Positions 17,901 to 26,675 of a DNA stretch of 64,000 nt are shown here, piece by piece. The notes beneath the pieces were generated by a model. The model ran no database searches and had not been told where the DNA came from. It worked only from the letters and a program-made list of their open reading frames with translations. Position numbers and translations under genes: made by a program. Origin of the DNA: Anabaena catenula FACHB-362 (lineage in GTDB: Bacteria; Cyanobacteriota; Cyanobacteriia; Cyanobacteriales; Nostocaceae); assembly GCF_014698735.1 (NCBI RefSeq), contig NZ_JACJTQ010000002.1:1-64000 (forward strand). Direction: 5' to 3'. Positions within the stretch are counted from its first letter, which is position 1, and each line of letters begins with the position of its first letter.

Positions 17901-19976
17901 CAAGCACAAATTGCTGTAGCTATTATGAGTATTTTGGGTATTTCTGCTAGTGTGTTAGGAGGTTTTGCCTATTTCCAAAAACAAACAGCCCAATTTCGAG
18001 AAATTTCCGCTTTAAATTCTTCATCAGCAGCATTATTATTATCTAATCAACAATTAGAGTCTGTAATTGCTAGTGTGAAAGCTGGAAGAGAATTTAAACA
18101 AGTTTTTGCACCGGGGAAGGATATTCAAATAGCAACTGTAGCAACTTTGCAACAAGCTATTCAGCAAACTCAAGAAGTCAATCGTTTACAAAGTCATAGT
18201 CAACAAGTCAATACAATTAAGTTTAGTCCCAATGGTAAAATATTGGCTTCTGCAAGTGATGACAGAACAGTAAAAATTTGGGATGTTCAAGGAAAGTTAA
18301 TCACAACTATTACAGGATTTGAAAATAGAATTACAGCCATTGCTTTTAGTCCAGATGGTGGTAAAATATTGGCTGTTAGTGCAGGGAATAATATCAAAAT
18401 CTACACGCTTGATGGTAAGTTAATTTATGATTTAGTTGGACATAATGATAATATTACTGATATTAACTTTAGTCATGATGGTAAATTTCTTGTTTCTAGC
18501 AGTTTAGATAAAACGATCAAATTATGGCGAGTTGATGGTACTTTAATCAAGACATGGAATGCTGATAATGGCTGGGTAAATACTGTAAGTTTTAGTCCTG
18601 ATGATAAAATTATTGCTTCCGGTGGAGAAGATAATTTAGTAAAAATTTGGAAAACTGAAGATGGTAAACTAATTAAAACTTTATCTGGACATCAAGGAGG
18701 TATTACTAAAGTTAAATTTAGCAAGAATGGTAAATCTATTGCTTCTGCAAGTGGTGATAAAACTATTAAATTGTGGAATTCTGAAGGTGAATTATTACAA
18801 ACTTTAGCAGAACACAGCGAACAAATAAACAGTATCAGTTTTAGTCCAGATAATCAAATTATAGCTTCTGCATCTGCTGATAATACTATTAAACTTTGGC
18901 GTTTAGATGGTAGTTTATTAAATACCTTGAAAGGTCATGGTGAACAAGTTAGAGATATAACTTTTAGCCCAGACGGTAAATTTGTCGCTTCTGCAAGTGC
19001 TGATAAAACTATTAAATTATGGCAAGTAACTGTTAATCCACCTCAATTAGATGATATTAATAGTGTGAGTTTTAGTAAAGATAAAATATTTGCTGCTGGT
19101 TGGGATGGAAAAGTTAGCATTTTGCAAAAAAATCAGGTTACTAAATTTCAAGCACACAAAGATATTATCAATGCTTTAACTTTTAGTCCTGATCATAAAA
19201 TATTAGTAACAGCAAGTGCTGATAAAAGTATTAAAATTTGGAATTCTCAAAATTATCAACTCCTGAAAACAATCACAGGACATGAAAACCGAGTTACAAG
19301 TATTAGCATTAGTCCAGATAATCAAATGCTTGTTTCTGGTAGCGCTGATAAAACAGTTAAACTTTGGCGTTTAACAGATGGTAAATTGTTAAAAACATTC
19401 ACAGGACATACTGATGAAGTGACAAGTGTCGATTTTAGTCCTGACAGTCAAATCATAGCTTCTAGTAGTTTTGATAATACAGTAAAAATCTGGCGAATAA
19501 ATGGTACTTTAGTTAGAGATTTAACAGGACACGGTTTAGCTATTTCATCCATAAAATTTAGTCCTGATGGAAAAATTATTGCTTCTGCTAGTTGGGATAA
19601 TAATATCAAACTTTGGAATGTAAATACAGGGAAATTAATTCATACTCTCACGGGACATAATGACGGTGTAACTAGTCTCAGTTTCACTACTGACGGACAG
19701 ATTTTAGCTTCTGGAAGTGCTGACCATACTATCAAATTATGGAACGTAAAAACGGGTACTTTAATCAACACTTTATTAGGATATGCAAATCAAGTTAACA
19801 GCGTTAGTTTCAGTCCTGACAGCAAAATATTGATAAGTGGTGGTAAAAATGCTGGGGTGATGGTGTGGGATTTGGATTTAGATGATTTGTTGCGAAAAGG
19901 ATGCACCAGAATATCACACTATCTTCAGAATAATCCGAATGTGAGTCAGAGCGATCGCACTATTTGCAATAATTAA
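14946..19976 (+). CDS. Caspase-nSTAND ATPase-transmembrane-WD40 protein
   Basis: The 1676-residue protein starts at ATG 14946 ([13 protein letters not shown]). Domains in order: a caspase-like (C14, metacaspase/orthocaspase) domain at about 20-260 with [13 protein letters not shown], catalytic His107 in YFSGHG and Cys158 in LDACHSGG, both intact; a linker; an nSTAND1-type ATPase from about 520 ([20 protein letters not shown]) with Walker [10 protein letters not shown] near 560 and the Walker-B-like [12 protein letters not shown]; a single hydrophobic helix ([20 protein letters not shown], about 990-1010); then 14 WD40 repeats (about 1080-1650), enough for two seven-bladed propellers. The plan matches NLR-like signal-transduction ATPases: WD40 senses, STAND oligomerises, caspase cuts. 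Target and trigger are unknown; a defence or cell-death role is inference. Its stop codon overlaps that of the convergent NB-ARC gene. Confidence 0.92.
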   Translation: MCPRGVATSQSNQVQKTITAKLWLLLVGVNQYQDQKLPSLRYSAVDCQGLAEALTSATQQQFSQTEMVILHDFTQELPLLATVTTSLKKITTTAKPLDTILCYFSGHGIINPETQEAFLCLADTHKDNIQNTGLAVKELLQILGNSQAENQLIWLDACHSGGMTLRGVNPTPQLVEILQQRAAKTKGFYALLSCDTNQQSWEFSELGHGVFTYYLIEALKGKSANAQGLISAHGIYNYIFHKTLQYIDKINQQLRLINQQKRGKGETQLFSEYPLQTPKQIVESVGELILGKIPEMPASYPSRTALVIEGSNKSQMALDFSKILVSAGNFELHYLPLTVTTTSQDVQTEIQEFLNPTSKQQRTALLYLRGRLEETSTGEAALILLEEICLSRSWLRQQLRHSQVTQQIIILDCPETAISAVQEWVEDLQIGTGKGQCIIAGNSPKNNSEQFTEALITTLKTASQPAGLSVAGWITQLQVYLAGFLNLQIWLSGTQGVIEIIPAITGTSSHKAGLDLKICPYRGLRAFGEEDAQFFYGRESLTQQLINELAHKSFLAVVGASGSGKSSVVQAGLIAKLRLGKQLPGSDDWLIKSLRPGSRPLQTLSQKLANVRTTENEIFNSPPLLLEGVLYQGVEGFVYWLRNRIEPIIVLVIDQFEELFTLAPSEDRNRFLELILGALKYAPDRFKLVITLRADFIAPCLEVPELANLLQNSSVLVPPKLSDDDYHRVIVNPAEQVGLKVETGLVEILLQELNHSAGDLPLLEFVLEQLWEFRQEGELTLKAYQQQVAGIKGALERKAQAVYESLDQPAQECTRWIFLSLTQLGEGTEDTRRRVLKSELVVKKYPEQLIERTLQVLTTAKLVVVNLEEEIGTVKGAETQPLSPTGLVTIEVVHEILIRHWSTLRWWLEENRSKLRSQRQIEQAASLWKHHHEQADFLLQGIRLAEAEEIYIKYTDELSADIQHFIAACLEAREKQQLEQKKRLRQAQIAVAIMSILGISASVLGGFAYFQKQTAQFREISALNSSSAALLLSNQQLESVIASVKAGREFKQVFAPGKDIQIATVATLQQAIQQTQEVNRLQSHSQQVNTIKFSPNGKILASASDDRTVKIWDVQGKLITTITGFENRITAIAFSPDGGKILAVSAGNNIKIYTLDGKLIYDLVGHNDNITDINFSHDGKFLVSSSLDKTIKLWRVDGTLIKTWNADNGWVNTVSFSPDDKIIASGGEDNLVKIWKTEDGKLIKTLSGHQGGITKVKFSKNGKSIASASGDKTIKLWNSEGELLQTLAEHSEQINSISFSPDNQIIASASADNTIKLWRLDGSLLNTLKGHGEQVRDITFSPDGKFVASASADKTIKLWQVTVNPPQLDDINSVSFSKDKIFAAGWDGKVSILQKNQVTKFQAHKDIINALTFSPDHKILVTASADKSIKIWNSQNYQLLKTITGHENRVTSISISPDNQMLVSGSADKTVKLWRLTDGKLLKTFTGHTDEVTSVDFSPDSQIIASSSFDNTVKIWRINGTLVRDLTGHGLAISSIKFSPDGKIIASASWDNNIKLWNVNTGKLIHTLTGHNDGVTSLSFTTDGQILASGSADHTIKLWNVKTGTLINTLLGYANQVNSVSFSPDSKILISGGKNAGVMVWDLDLDDLLRKGCTRISHYLQNNPNVSQSDRTICNN

Positions 19977-21451
19977 TTATTCCGATTGACCAATGCTGTT
20001 ATGTTGCAAGCGATGTAACCTATTGCTAAAGGAGATTGATTTTCTAAAAGCGGCAAAATTTGATTGAGAATTTGCGGAAGAGTCGCACCATATACCCGCC
20101 ATAAATTTTCGCACAGTTGATTTAAAATGCGATCGCCTGCAATATCGTCTGTACCCGGTCGCAGTAACCAATGCGTCCGCAAGATGTGAACATAATGTAT
20201 GTCATTAGTCCGCACAACCTGATGAATTTCTTGAACAGCATTTTCCACTAACTCATCAGTTGTCACTTTCATTACCAACGGTTGCAGTGTAAATGCGGGT
20301 TCTTGTTCACTGTTCCATTTTTCTAACAGCGATCGCTTTTCTAACGCCACAATACCCTCTAAAACCATAGCTGGGTCAACGGATATCAGCAAATGAGTCT
20401 GCAATCGAGAAAAAGAGATGGGTTCTTGCCAAATTGCTAACCAGTAGATAATATCTCGTTCTAAGCCGGAAAGCTGCTGAAATTGCTGTTTGAGGATGAC
20501 ACGCAAGCGATCGCCTACAATGATAGTATTTTGATTCAGAAAAGCTGCCACATTCCCACCGAATACAGACTGAATCAAGGGAATAACAAGTTTTATTGCT
20601 AAAGGATTACCACGATAAAGTTGAATTAAAGCTGATAAACCTAATTCTTTACCTGTAAATCCTTTAGATGTTAATAAAGCTAAAGCCTCAGTTTTTGCTA
20701 AACCTTTTAACTTGAGATTACAAACTGTTTTGGTATTAGCTTCCAGAGAATTTTGTTTTTCCCGGCTAGTAGTAATGATACAGCTTTGATGACGATGAAG
20801 GTTTGATTCTTGAATAAATTTAGTTAATTCTGAATTTGATAAAACAGCATCTAATCCATCTAGAATTAATAAACAACGATGTTGTTGTAGATAACTTATT
20901 AATTGAAAAGTATCTTTTTGAATATCATTAACCGCAGATTGATTAAAACTGTTTAATAAATTGTCTAGTAAATAAATAAGCGAAGGTGTATTATAAAGCG
21001 ATTTCCAAATTAAACAATCAAACTTAGATTGCATTCTGTCTGCTATAGCCAATGCTAAAGAAGTTTTCCCAATTCCACCAATTCCCACAATATTGATTAA
21101 TTTACAACCATTATTAATCCACTCCTCTAATTGTGATAATTCCTCATTTCTGCCATAGAAACCTTCGATATTAGGTGCTTCATTCCAGTCAATCAAAGGA
21201 GTGATCACATCTAACTGGATATCAGATGAATCTGTGATATTTTCCCACTCACTAATACCCACAGCTTGACAGATAGCAATAAAGATTTCCTTCTGAATGC
21301 GATCGCCCTGCCAAAACCGTCGTAAAGTAGCTTTAGAAGTATGGGCATCTTGCCACCAACGTGCCGTGCTGGTTTTAGTCCATCCTAAACGTTGACGGGC
21401 TTTATCGACAATTTCTAATCCAGTGGTTGATGCTTTGAGAGAATTGGACAT
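19973..21451 (-). CDS. HTH-NB-ARC STAND ATPase, apparently missing its C-terminal sensor repeats
   Basis: The 492-residue protein starts at ATG 21451 ([16 protein letters not shown]). The N-terminal 70 residues ([20 protein letters not shown] ... [20 protein letters not shown]) are the HTH-like domain that precedes NB-ARC in many Nostocales proteins. NB-ARC follows: Walker [10 protein letters not shown] at 123-131, Walker [12 protein letters not shown] near 195-205, CIITTSREK, and [11 protein letters not shown] with [10 protein letters not shown] (GxP). A winged-helix part follows (about 325-400). The protein ends [15 protein letters not shown]. Related cyanobacterial proteins continue after a GYAAGN-like segment into pentapeptide and WD40 repeats (family knowledge), so this copy seems to lack the sensor. 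It lies 13 bp after the small membrane protein gene, last of a four-gene co-directional cluster. Confidence 0.85.
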   Translation of the reverse strand: MSNSLKASTTGLEIVDKARQRLGWTKTSTARWWQDAHTSKATLRRFWQGDRIQKEIFIAICQAVGISEWENITDSSDIQLDVITPLIDWNEAPNIEGFYGRNEELSQLEEWINNGCKLINIVGIGGIGKTSLALAIADRMQSKFDCLIWKSLYNTPSLIYLLDNLLNSFNQSAVNDIQKDTFQLISYLQQHRCLLILDGLDAVLSNSELTKFIQESNLHRHQSCIITTSREKQNSLEANTKTVCNLKLKGLAKTEALALLTSKGFTGKELGLSALIQLYRGNPLAIKLVIPLIQSVFGGNVAAFLNQNTIIVGDRLRVILKQQFQQLSGLERDIIYWLAIWQEPISFSRLQTHLLISVDPAMVLEGIVALEKRSLLEKWNSEQEPAFTLQPLVMKVTTDELVENAVQEIHQVVRTNDIHYVHILRTHWLLRPGTDDIAGDRILNQLCENLWRVYGATLPQILNQILPLLENQSPLAIGYIACNITALVNRNN

Positions 21452-21464
21452 AACGACATAACAT

Positions 21465-21809
21465 TTATGGTTCAGATTCTGATTTCTTAGATAAGTCTGG
21501 AATCTGGGAATGATTTTCAAACAATTCTAACAAACCAATTGTGCCTACAAAAAAAGTATAAACTCCATAGTGGATTGGTTGATGATTTTTAGCAGGTGCA
21601 TAACAAGCGGCAATTATTCCTTCAACGAAATGAGCCGACAATGCCAAACGAGCAATTATCAAAATGGGATTTAAGATAATAGGTAGATGATGGTTAGTTG
21701 TTAATGTTTGAATATCCCATATTTCTAAGCATATTGCACTTGCTATAACTGCTATAGATATTAATTTTATAATTGGAAAATTTTTTTCTTTGATATCCTT
21801 TAAATTCAT
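21465..21809 (-). CDS. Small three-helix membrane protein
   Basis: The protein is 114 residues from ATG 21809 (MNLKDIKEKNFPIIKLI); a GTG at 21821 would add four residues. Three hydrophobic segments are visible: IIKLISIAVIASAICLEIW, NPILIIARLALSAHFVEGII and VYTFFVGTIGLLELF, followed by a short polar tail (SQIPDLSKKSESEP). I do not recognise a named family, although conserved membrane proteins of this size are common in cyanobacteria. It sits 13 bp before the NB-ARC gene and 48 bp after the HEPN gene. It is therefore probably co-transcribed with both and could be a membrane component of the cluster. A simple housekeeping membrane protein is the alternative. Confidence 0.7.
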   Translation of the reverse strand: MNLKDIKEKNFPIIKLISIAVIASAICLEIWDIQTLTTNHHLPIILNPILIIARLALSAHFVEGIIAACYAPAKNHQPIHYGVYTFFVGTIGLLELFENHSQIPDLSKKSESEP

Positions 21810-21857
21810 GTTTTTAAGCACTGGATGTTTTAGAAAGGTATATTATATTAGTTACCG

Positions 21858-22499
21858 TCATTTCATCAACTTATTCATTAACTCATCTATTTTTAGAAGC
21901 TCCTGAGTAATTTGCTTAACCATGTTTACTTCACCCACAGGATCTACTAGTTGAATAGTTCGATAAGAACTAGCAGACTTATGAGCTACTTCACCTCTAT
22001 TTTCTCCAAATGTGTTCATATTAGCAAGCCAGGTAATATCTAAATCATTACTATCTATACCAATAGGTAAAAGTAAAGCTAAAATATTAGCTTCTTTAAC
22101 TCCATGATTTTGATTAATAACCCTCTTAAAACTTGCAAAAGCTGAGTTTATTTTTGTTTTTATCTTGATTTTCTCATCTGGAACTGTTTTAATTGCTTTT
22201 TTTGGACTAAGTGTTTCTGGTGGTGTATCCATAGTTAAACCTGAAAAACCAAGCAAACATATTAAAGTGCGACTAGTCTTACCTGTTTTATCCCAAACGT
22301 TTTTGGCATTCTGAACTACTTCCCAAGCTCTATCTTCAAGATAAGATTCAATTTCCGCATGAGCTAAAACTCGGTATGCTAGAATCCTAGTTAACTGTGT
22401 ATCAGAATATAAACCAGTAGGGTTAGGTTTTGGGATTAATTGCTTTTTAAGCCTATTTAGCTCACTGGTTAAAATGCGAAATCGAGTAGATTTAGGCAT
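21858..22499 (-). CDS. HEPN-domain (predicted RNase) protein of the MAE_28990/MAE_18760-like type
   Basis: The 213-residue, largely helical protein carries the HEPN ribonuclease signature R-x4-H: ENRGEVAHKSA, Arg168 and His173, near the start of the last helices. The N-terminal helices (LAYRVLAHAEIESYLEDRAW, about 40-59) give the partner helix with conserved polar residues. HEPN proteins of this size are known next to DUF262 genes in cyanobacteria, and here the DUF262 gene is immediately upstream with a 14-bp gap. HEPN RNases are typical toxins and effectors of conflict systems and cut RNA as dimers. The RNase motif is seen; activity and family name are inferred from motif and context. Confidence 0.72.
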   Translation of the reverse strand: MPKSTRFRILTSELNRLKKQLIPKPNPTGLYSDTQLTRILAYRVLAHAEIESYLEDRAWEVVQNAKNVWDKTGKTSRTLICLLGFSGLTMDTPPETLSPKKAIKTVPDEKIKIKTKINSAFASFKRVINQNHGVKEANILALLLPIGIDSNDLDITWLANMNTFGENRGEVAHKSASSYRTIQLVDPVGEVNMVKQITQELLKIDELMNKLMK

Positions 22500-22513
22500 A
22501 TTTACTGGAAAAC

Positions 22514-23746
22514 CTACCTGAAACCATTGAAAATAATCCTATTATCAACCAGTTCAGGTATATTAAACTCTATGCCTAACACTTCTAACAAACTTTCACC
22601 CCACAATCTCAAACGATTGTAAGTTTCTGTAATATTCTTAGTTGTTCCTTCAACACCTTCTCTAAATTGCTTATTTGATGAACATAGTCTTTTAAAAGCT
22701 TCTGCAATTTCTTGTTTATGTTCTTCAGCAGATTGTCGGATCGTCTCATCAGAAAAATAAAAAACCATCACATCTAAAATAGCTTTATTAAACCGTGTTC
22801 TGTAGGTTCTCTCATTGCTTAACCACATTCTAGAAAAATTTTGTTCCGAAAATATATTAATAGTTGTTTGTACTGCCATATCAAATTGATTGACTACATT
22901 TTCCACATCATTATGTACTTTATCCCAATTTTTATTAAGAGTTTTACAAGTCATATCCATAAAAGCTTTAAGATTACCACGATATTCAGGTAAAAAATAA
23001 TGGAATCCTACATAACGCAGTAGTAATTCCACATCACGCATCCGAAAATCAGGATTTTTAGATTTGAATATTTTTTTAAGCGCCTGACTTTTAATTGATT
23101 GATCATCTAAGAAATTGATAAATTCACCTGGATGCAATGCTTGTCGAATTTCTTGTGGAGATAAAGGAGTGCTTTCTAAATTCAGACGGAGGAAAATTTT
23201 ATAAAGTAAATTTTCGCTATTTACGTTCCTAAGAACGATAGTGCGAATAGGTTGATTGTCAAGATGATCCATTTCTCCACTCAAAAACAGATGGCTTTTT
23301 AAATCTTCATATCTGTAATTGTTCATATCGGTTCTGAATTCTAAATTTCTTAAAGCAAAAGCATTATTTGGAGTTTCACTACTCCCATAAAATTGTAGAA
23401 TAGTTAGTAACCTTTGCTTACCATCAAGAACTATAAACTTTCCTCTTTCTTTTTCAGCTAATACTATTTGTGGTACAGGAAATCCTAAAATCAAGGATTC
23501 TATAAATCTGCTTTTACGAGTTATATCCCAAGCATCTCTTCTTTGAAATCTTGGGTTTAGCTGTATATTCTCTCGAACCATTTGGTCAAATATTGTTGCT
23601 GTTGTCCAGTCAGTTCCCATGACAACAACTTTAGATATTTTTTTTAATTCTGACTCATGATCTATGGGAGAATACGAATCAATATCTTGCTCTTCACTTT
23701 CTTCAAAAAAAGTTACTTCTTCTTCTGGAATAAATTTAGTTTGCAT
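22514..23746 (-). CDS. DUF262 domain protein (GmrS/ParB-like nucleotide-hydrolase fold)
   Basis: The 410-residue protein has an acidic N-terminus and then the DUF262 core: NPRFQRRDAWDITRKSRFIE (about 64-83), LILGFPVPQIVLAE, and the hallmark FIVLDGKQRLLTILQFYG with DGKQR at 108-112 (D-G-x-Q-R of the ParB/Srx-like fold). The C-terminal 200 residues are helical (about RMRDVELLLRYVGFHYFLPE onward). There is no HNH (DUF1524) motif, so this is a stand-alone DUF262 protein and not a complete GmrSD-type nuclease. In GmrSD systems the DUF262 part binds NTP and regulates or powers the nuclease. Here the downstream HEPN gene (14 bp away) may supply the nuclease. First gene of the four-gene cluster. Confidence 0.88.
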   Translation of the reverse strand: MQTKFIPEEEVTFFEESEEQDIDSYSPIDHESELKKISKVVVMGTDWTTATIFDQMVRENIQLNPRFQRRDAWDITRKSRFIESLILGFPVPQIVLAEKERGKFIVLDGKQRLLTILQFYGSSETPNNAFALRNLEFRTDMNNYRYEDLKSHLFLSGEMDHLDNQPIRTIVLRNVNSENLLYKIFLRLNLESTPLSPQEIRQALHPGEFINFLDDQSIKSQALKKIFKSKNPDFRMRDVELLLRYVGFHYFLPEYRGNLKAFMDMTCKTLNKNWDKVHNDVENVVNQFDMAVQTTINIFSEQNFSRMWLSNERTYRTRFNKAILDVMVFYFSDETIRQSAEEHKQEIAEAFKRLCSSNKQFREGVEGTTKNITETYNRLRLWGESLLEVLGIEFNIPELVDNRIIFNGFR

Positions 23747-23825
23747 AATTAAATATGTAGAAAATAATAGATGATGAATTAATTATAATAGATTTATTTA
23801 ACTAATTAATAGCCCTGAACCCACC

Positions 23826-23857
23826 ACTGAGCATCAACTGAGCATAAAACTGAGCAT
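23826..23857. promoter_or_regulatory. Three phased direct repeats (actgagcat) in a divergent promoter region
   Basis: The nonamer actgagcat occurs three times, at 23826-23834, 23837-23845 and 23849-23857. The repeat starts are 11 and 12 bp apart, close to one helical turn. They lie between the divergent DUF262 and VIT/vWA genes, 61 to 92 bp before the latter. Same-face direct repeats are typical of transcription-factor operators; which gene and factor are involved is unknown. Confidence 0.5.
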
Positions 23858-23917
23858 ATCTCCCCGAAAAACCAACCTACGCTAGAGACATAGAAAAACA
23901 AGCGTCAGGTAAAAAAT

Positions 23918-26506
23918 ATGATTGGCACCCTAGAACATCAATCCAGTGGTTTATACATTTACACCCCCAACCAACAACCTATAGCTTTTCCCCTCAAACA
24001 CACTGAAGTCAAAGCTCAAGTCGCTGGTAATATCTCACGGGTGGAAGTTACCCAAAGCTTTGAAAATCCCTTTACTACTACCTTAGAAGCTACTTACATC
24101 TTCCCCTTACCCGATGAAGCTGCTGTTGATGATATGCTGATTCGGATTGGCGATAAAATTATCAAAGGTAGTATCAAAAAACGCCAAGAAGCACAGCAAA
24201 TTTACGAACGAGCAAAACAACAAGGACGCACCGCTGGACTCCTGGAACAAGAACGAGACAATATTTTTACCCAATCCCTCGCAAACATTCAACCCGGTGA
24301 ACAAATTGATGTGATTATCCGCTACACCGAAAGTCTCAAATTTGAGGCTGGAAATTATGAATTTGTCTTTCCGATGGTTGTTGGCCCCCGTTACATTCCA
24401 GGGATAAGTATTGAAGACAATACCGCCGGGAGTGGTTCTGCACCTACACCCATGTCTCTCAATCAAGATACTGATTTAGTCCCAGATGCTTCTCGCTTGA
24501 ATGCTCCTATCTTACCAGCAGGTACACGTTCTCGTCATGATATTAATGTCACCGTGGAAATTAACGCCGGGGTAGAAATACGGGGTCTTAGCTCACCTTC
24601 TCACCATATCCAAATTACCCGTGTCGGGCAGCTGGCGCAAGTAAAACTAGGAGGTGGAGACACCATACCCAATAAAGACTTCATTCTTCGCTACCAAGTA
24701 GGAGGGGAAAACACACAAACCAGCATACTCACCCAAGCCGATGAACGAGGTGGACACTTTGCGGTTTACCTAATTCCTGCTCTCCAGTACCGTCCAGATC
24801 AGTTTGTCCCCAAAGACATGGTGTTTCTCATTGACAGATCCGGCTCTCAAAGTGGCGCACCGTTGATGCAATGTCAGGAATTAATGCGCCGTTTTATCAC
24901 TGGACTCAATCCCCATGACACCTTTAGCATTATTGATTTTTCCGATACCACACAGCAACTCTCACCGGTTCCCCTCCCCAATACTCCCGAAAATCGCTCA
25001 CGGGCAATTAATTACATCAATCGCTTAAATGCAGGTGGGGGAACGCAGATGTTACGGGGTATTCAGACTGTGTTAAATTTCCCAGTCACAGATCCAGGAC
25101 GTTTACGAAATATTGTCCTACTCACCGATGGCTATATCGGTAATGAGAACCAGATTATTGCCGAAGTGCAAAGCCGTCTCCAACCAGGAACTAGACTTCA
25201 TAGCTTTGGTGCTGGTAGTTCTGTAAATCGGTTCTTGCTGAATCGAGTTGCGGAAATAGGTAGGGGTATAGCTCGTATTATCCGCCATAATGAGCCGGTG
25301 AATGAAATAGTAGAAAAATTCTTCCGCCAAATTAATCATCCCGTGTTTGCTAACATCCAATTGCACTGGGAAGGTGATGGTGAATTTCCTATCATGTATC
25401 CGTCCACACCACCAGATTTATTTGCAGAACAGCCGTTAGTCTTATTTGGACGTAAATCAGATTGTCGTGCTGGCAAGCTACACATTACAGGTATGGCTGG
25501 GGATGGCAAACGCTATCAACACATTTTTAATATTGCTTTTCAAGTCACGGGTAATCCTGCTATTGCCCAACTTTGGGGGCGTTCCCGCATTAAAGATTTA
25601 ATGAATCAGATGGTGAGTGGTGATACCAAGGTAGGTGTGGAAGCAGTGACACAGACTGCGCTGGCTTATCAACTGCTATCTCAATATACTGCCTTTGTCG
25701 CTGTCAGCGATGAGGTTAGAGTCAATCCCTTCCAAGAATCTCTATCTCTACAAGTACCTGTAGAAATGCCGGAAGGTGTCAGCCAACAGGGTATTTTTGG
25801 TAATGCTGCTGCCAAAAAAGTCGCTCAACAAGTAGTTCAATCTGATGCACCTGAGTTGAGGAAGAGGGCTATGAGTACAGAAGATGTAAAAATGCGTCCA
25901 CAAATGCCTTCTCTACCTGTACCTGCAAGGGAATCTGCTCCACCTTTACCCCCTGTTCAAGGAGCTAGGAATGAACCTTTAGAGATGGATTCTTTAGAAA
26001 AGTCTATTGATGAAGAGTTTGCTAATCTTGAAGCCATGTTATCTGGTAATAACCAATCCTATGACTTGGGTTTGATAAATCCATCAATGATGTCTGCTCC
26101 AGCAGCAGCTGGCTCCATAGATGAAGAATCAGAAGACTATTATTGGGAAGATAATACTCCTACTCATGTTGAGTTGGAAGGCAGACCCAAAACAGATTGG
26201 TTGGCACCGGAAGTGGATGATTCTGCTCCTCGTCTGAAAATTAAGGTAAAAGGATTAAATCAACAGATGATTTCCCTACTTTTTCAACACTTGCAATCAA
26301 TTCAATTATTTACAAACGTAACAGGTGATTTAGTGTTTGAGTTTGAGTTAAATCAGGGCAGAATCAGACAGTTGGTGCTAGATGAGCAAGCGTCTTCTAT
26401 TCAGGATCAAGGAATGATTAATGCAATCAAGCGATCGCTCCTAACTTGGCGACCCTCCCAAACCATCACCAGTTCCGTTGTTTTGACAATCCGTATTCAA
26501 TCTTAA
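23918..26506 (+). CDS. VIT and von Willebrand factor A domain protein
   Basis: The 862-residue protein begins with a VIT (inter-alpha-trypsin inhibitor) domain, about 1-135 (VEVTQSFENPFTTTLEATYIFPLPDEAAVDD), followed by a vWA domain from about 300. The MIDAS metal site is intact: DRSGS in DMVFLIDRSGSQSG, the Thr in PHDTFSIIDFSD, and LLTDGYIGNENQ. After a proline-rich, acidic linker (about 620-780) comes a C-terminal domain (LKIKVKGLNQQMISLLFQHL ... LTWRPSQTITSSVVLTIRIQ) that looks like a TonB-C or related small domain. There is no signal peptide, so it is either cytosolic or exported by another route. Such proteins mediate Mg2+-dependent protein contacts; the partner is unknown. A clear terminator follows. 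Confidence 0.9.
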   Translation: MIGTLEHQSSGLYIYTPNQQPIAFPLKHTEVKAQVAGNISRVEVTQSFENPFTTTLEATYIFPLPDEAAVDDMLIRIGDKIIKGSIKKRQEAQQIYERAKQQGRTAGLLEQERDNIFTQSLANIQPGEQIDVIIRYTESLKFEAGNYEFVFPMVVGPRYIPGISIEDNTAGSGSAPTPMSLNQDTDLVPDASRLNAPILPAGTRSRHDINVTVEINAGVEIRGLSSPSHHIQITRVGQLAQVKLGGGDTIPNKDFILRYQVGGENTQTSILTQADERGGHFAVYLIPALQYRPDQFVPKDMVFLIDRSGSQSGAPLMQCQELMRRFITGLNPHDTFSIIDFSDTTQQLSPVPLPNTPENRSRAINYINRLNAGGGTQMLRGIQTVLNFPVTDPGRLRNIVLLTDGYIGNENQIIAEVQSRLQPGTRLHSFGAGSSVNRFLLNRVAEIGRGIARIIRHNEPVNEIVEKFFRQINHPVFANIQLHWEGDGEFPIMYPSTPPDLFAEQPLVLFGRKSDCRAGKLHITGMAGDGKRYQHIFNIAFQVTGNPAIAQLWGRSRIKDLMNQMVSGDTKVGVEAVTQTALAYQLLSQYTAFVAVSDEVRVNPFQESLSLQVPVEMPEGVSQQGIFGNAAAKKVAQQVVQSDAPELRKRAMSTEDVKMRPQMPSLPVPARESAPPLPPVQGARNEPLEMDSLEKSIDEEFANLEAMLSGNNQSYDLGLINPSMMSAPAAAGSIDEESEDYYWEDNTPTHVELEGRPKTDWLAPEVDDSAPRLKIKVKGLNQQMISLLFQHLQSIQLFTNVTGDLVFEFELNQGRIRQLVLDEQASSIQDQGMINAIKRSLLTWRPSQTITSSVVLTIRIQS

Positions 26507-26526
26507 GAGTGACTTGAGAAAAATTA

Positions 26527-26551
26527 AGCCGGGAACCATCCCGGTTTTTTT
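26527..26551 (+). terminator. Rho-independent terminator after the VIT/vWA gene
   Basis: The stem ccggga / tcccgg (26529-26534 and 26539-26544, 4-nt loop) is followed directly by seven T residues, starting 22 bp after the stop codon. This is a textbook intrinsic terminator. Confidence 0.85.
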
Positions 26552-26675
26552 ATTGAAAACATAGAAAACCTTACTGCTTCTTCTTTCTTTCTTCCTTTGC
26601 GTCCTTTGCGCCTTCGTGGTTCATTCAATCTTTATTCTTCAGACAGTAGAAGAGTAATCTTTCAACAAAGTAATT

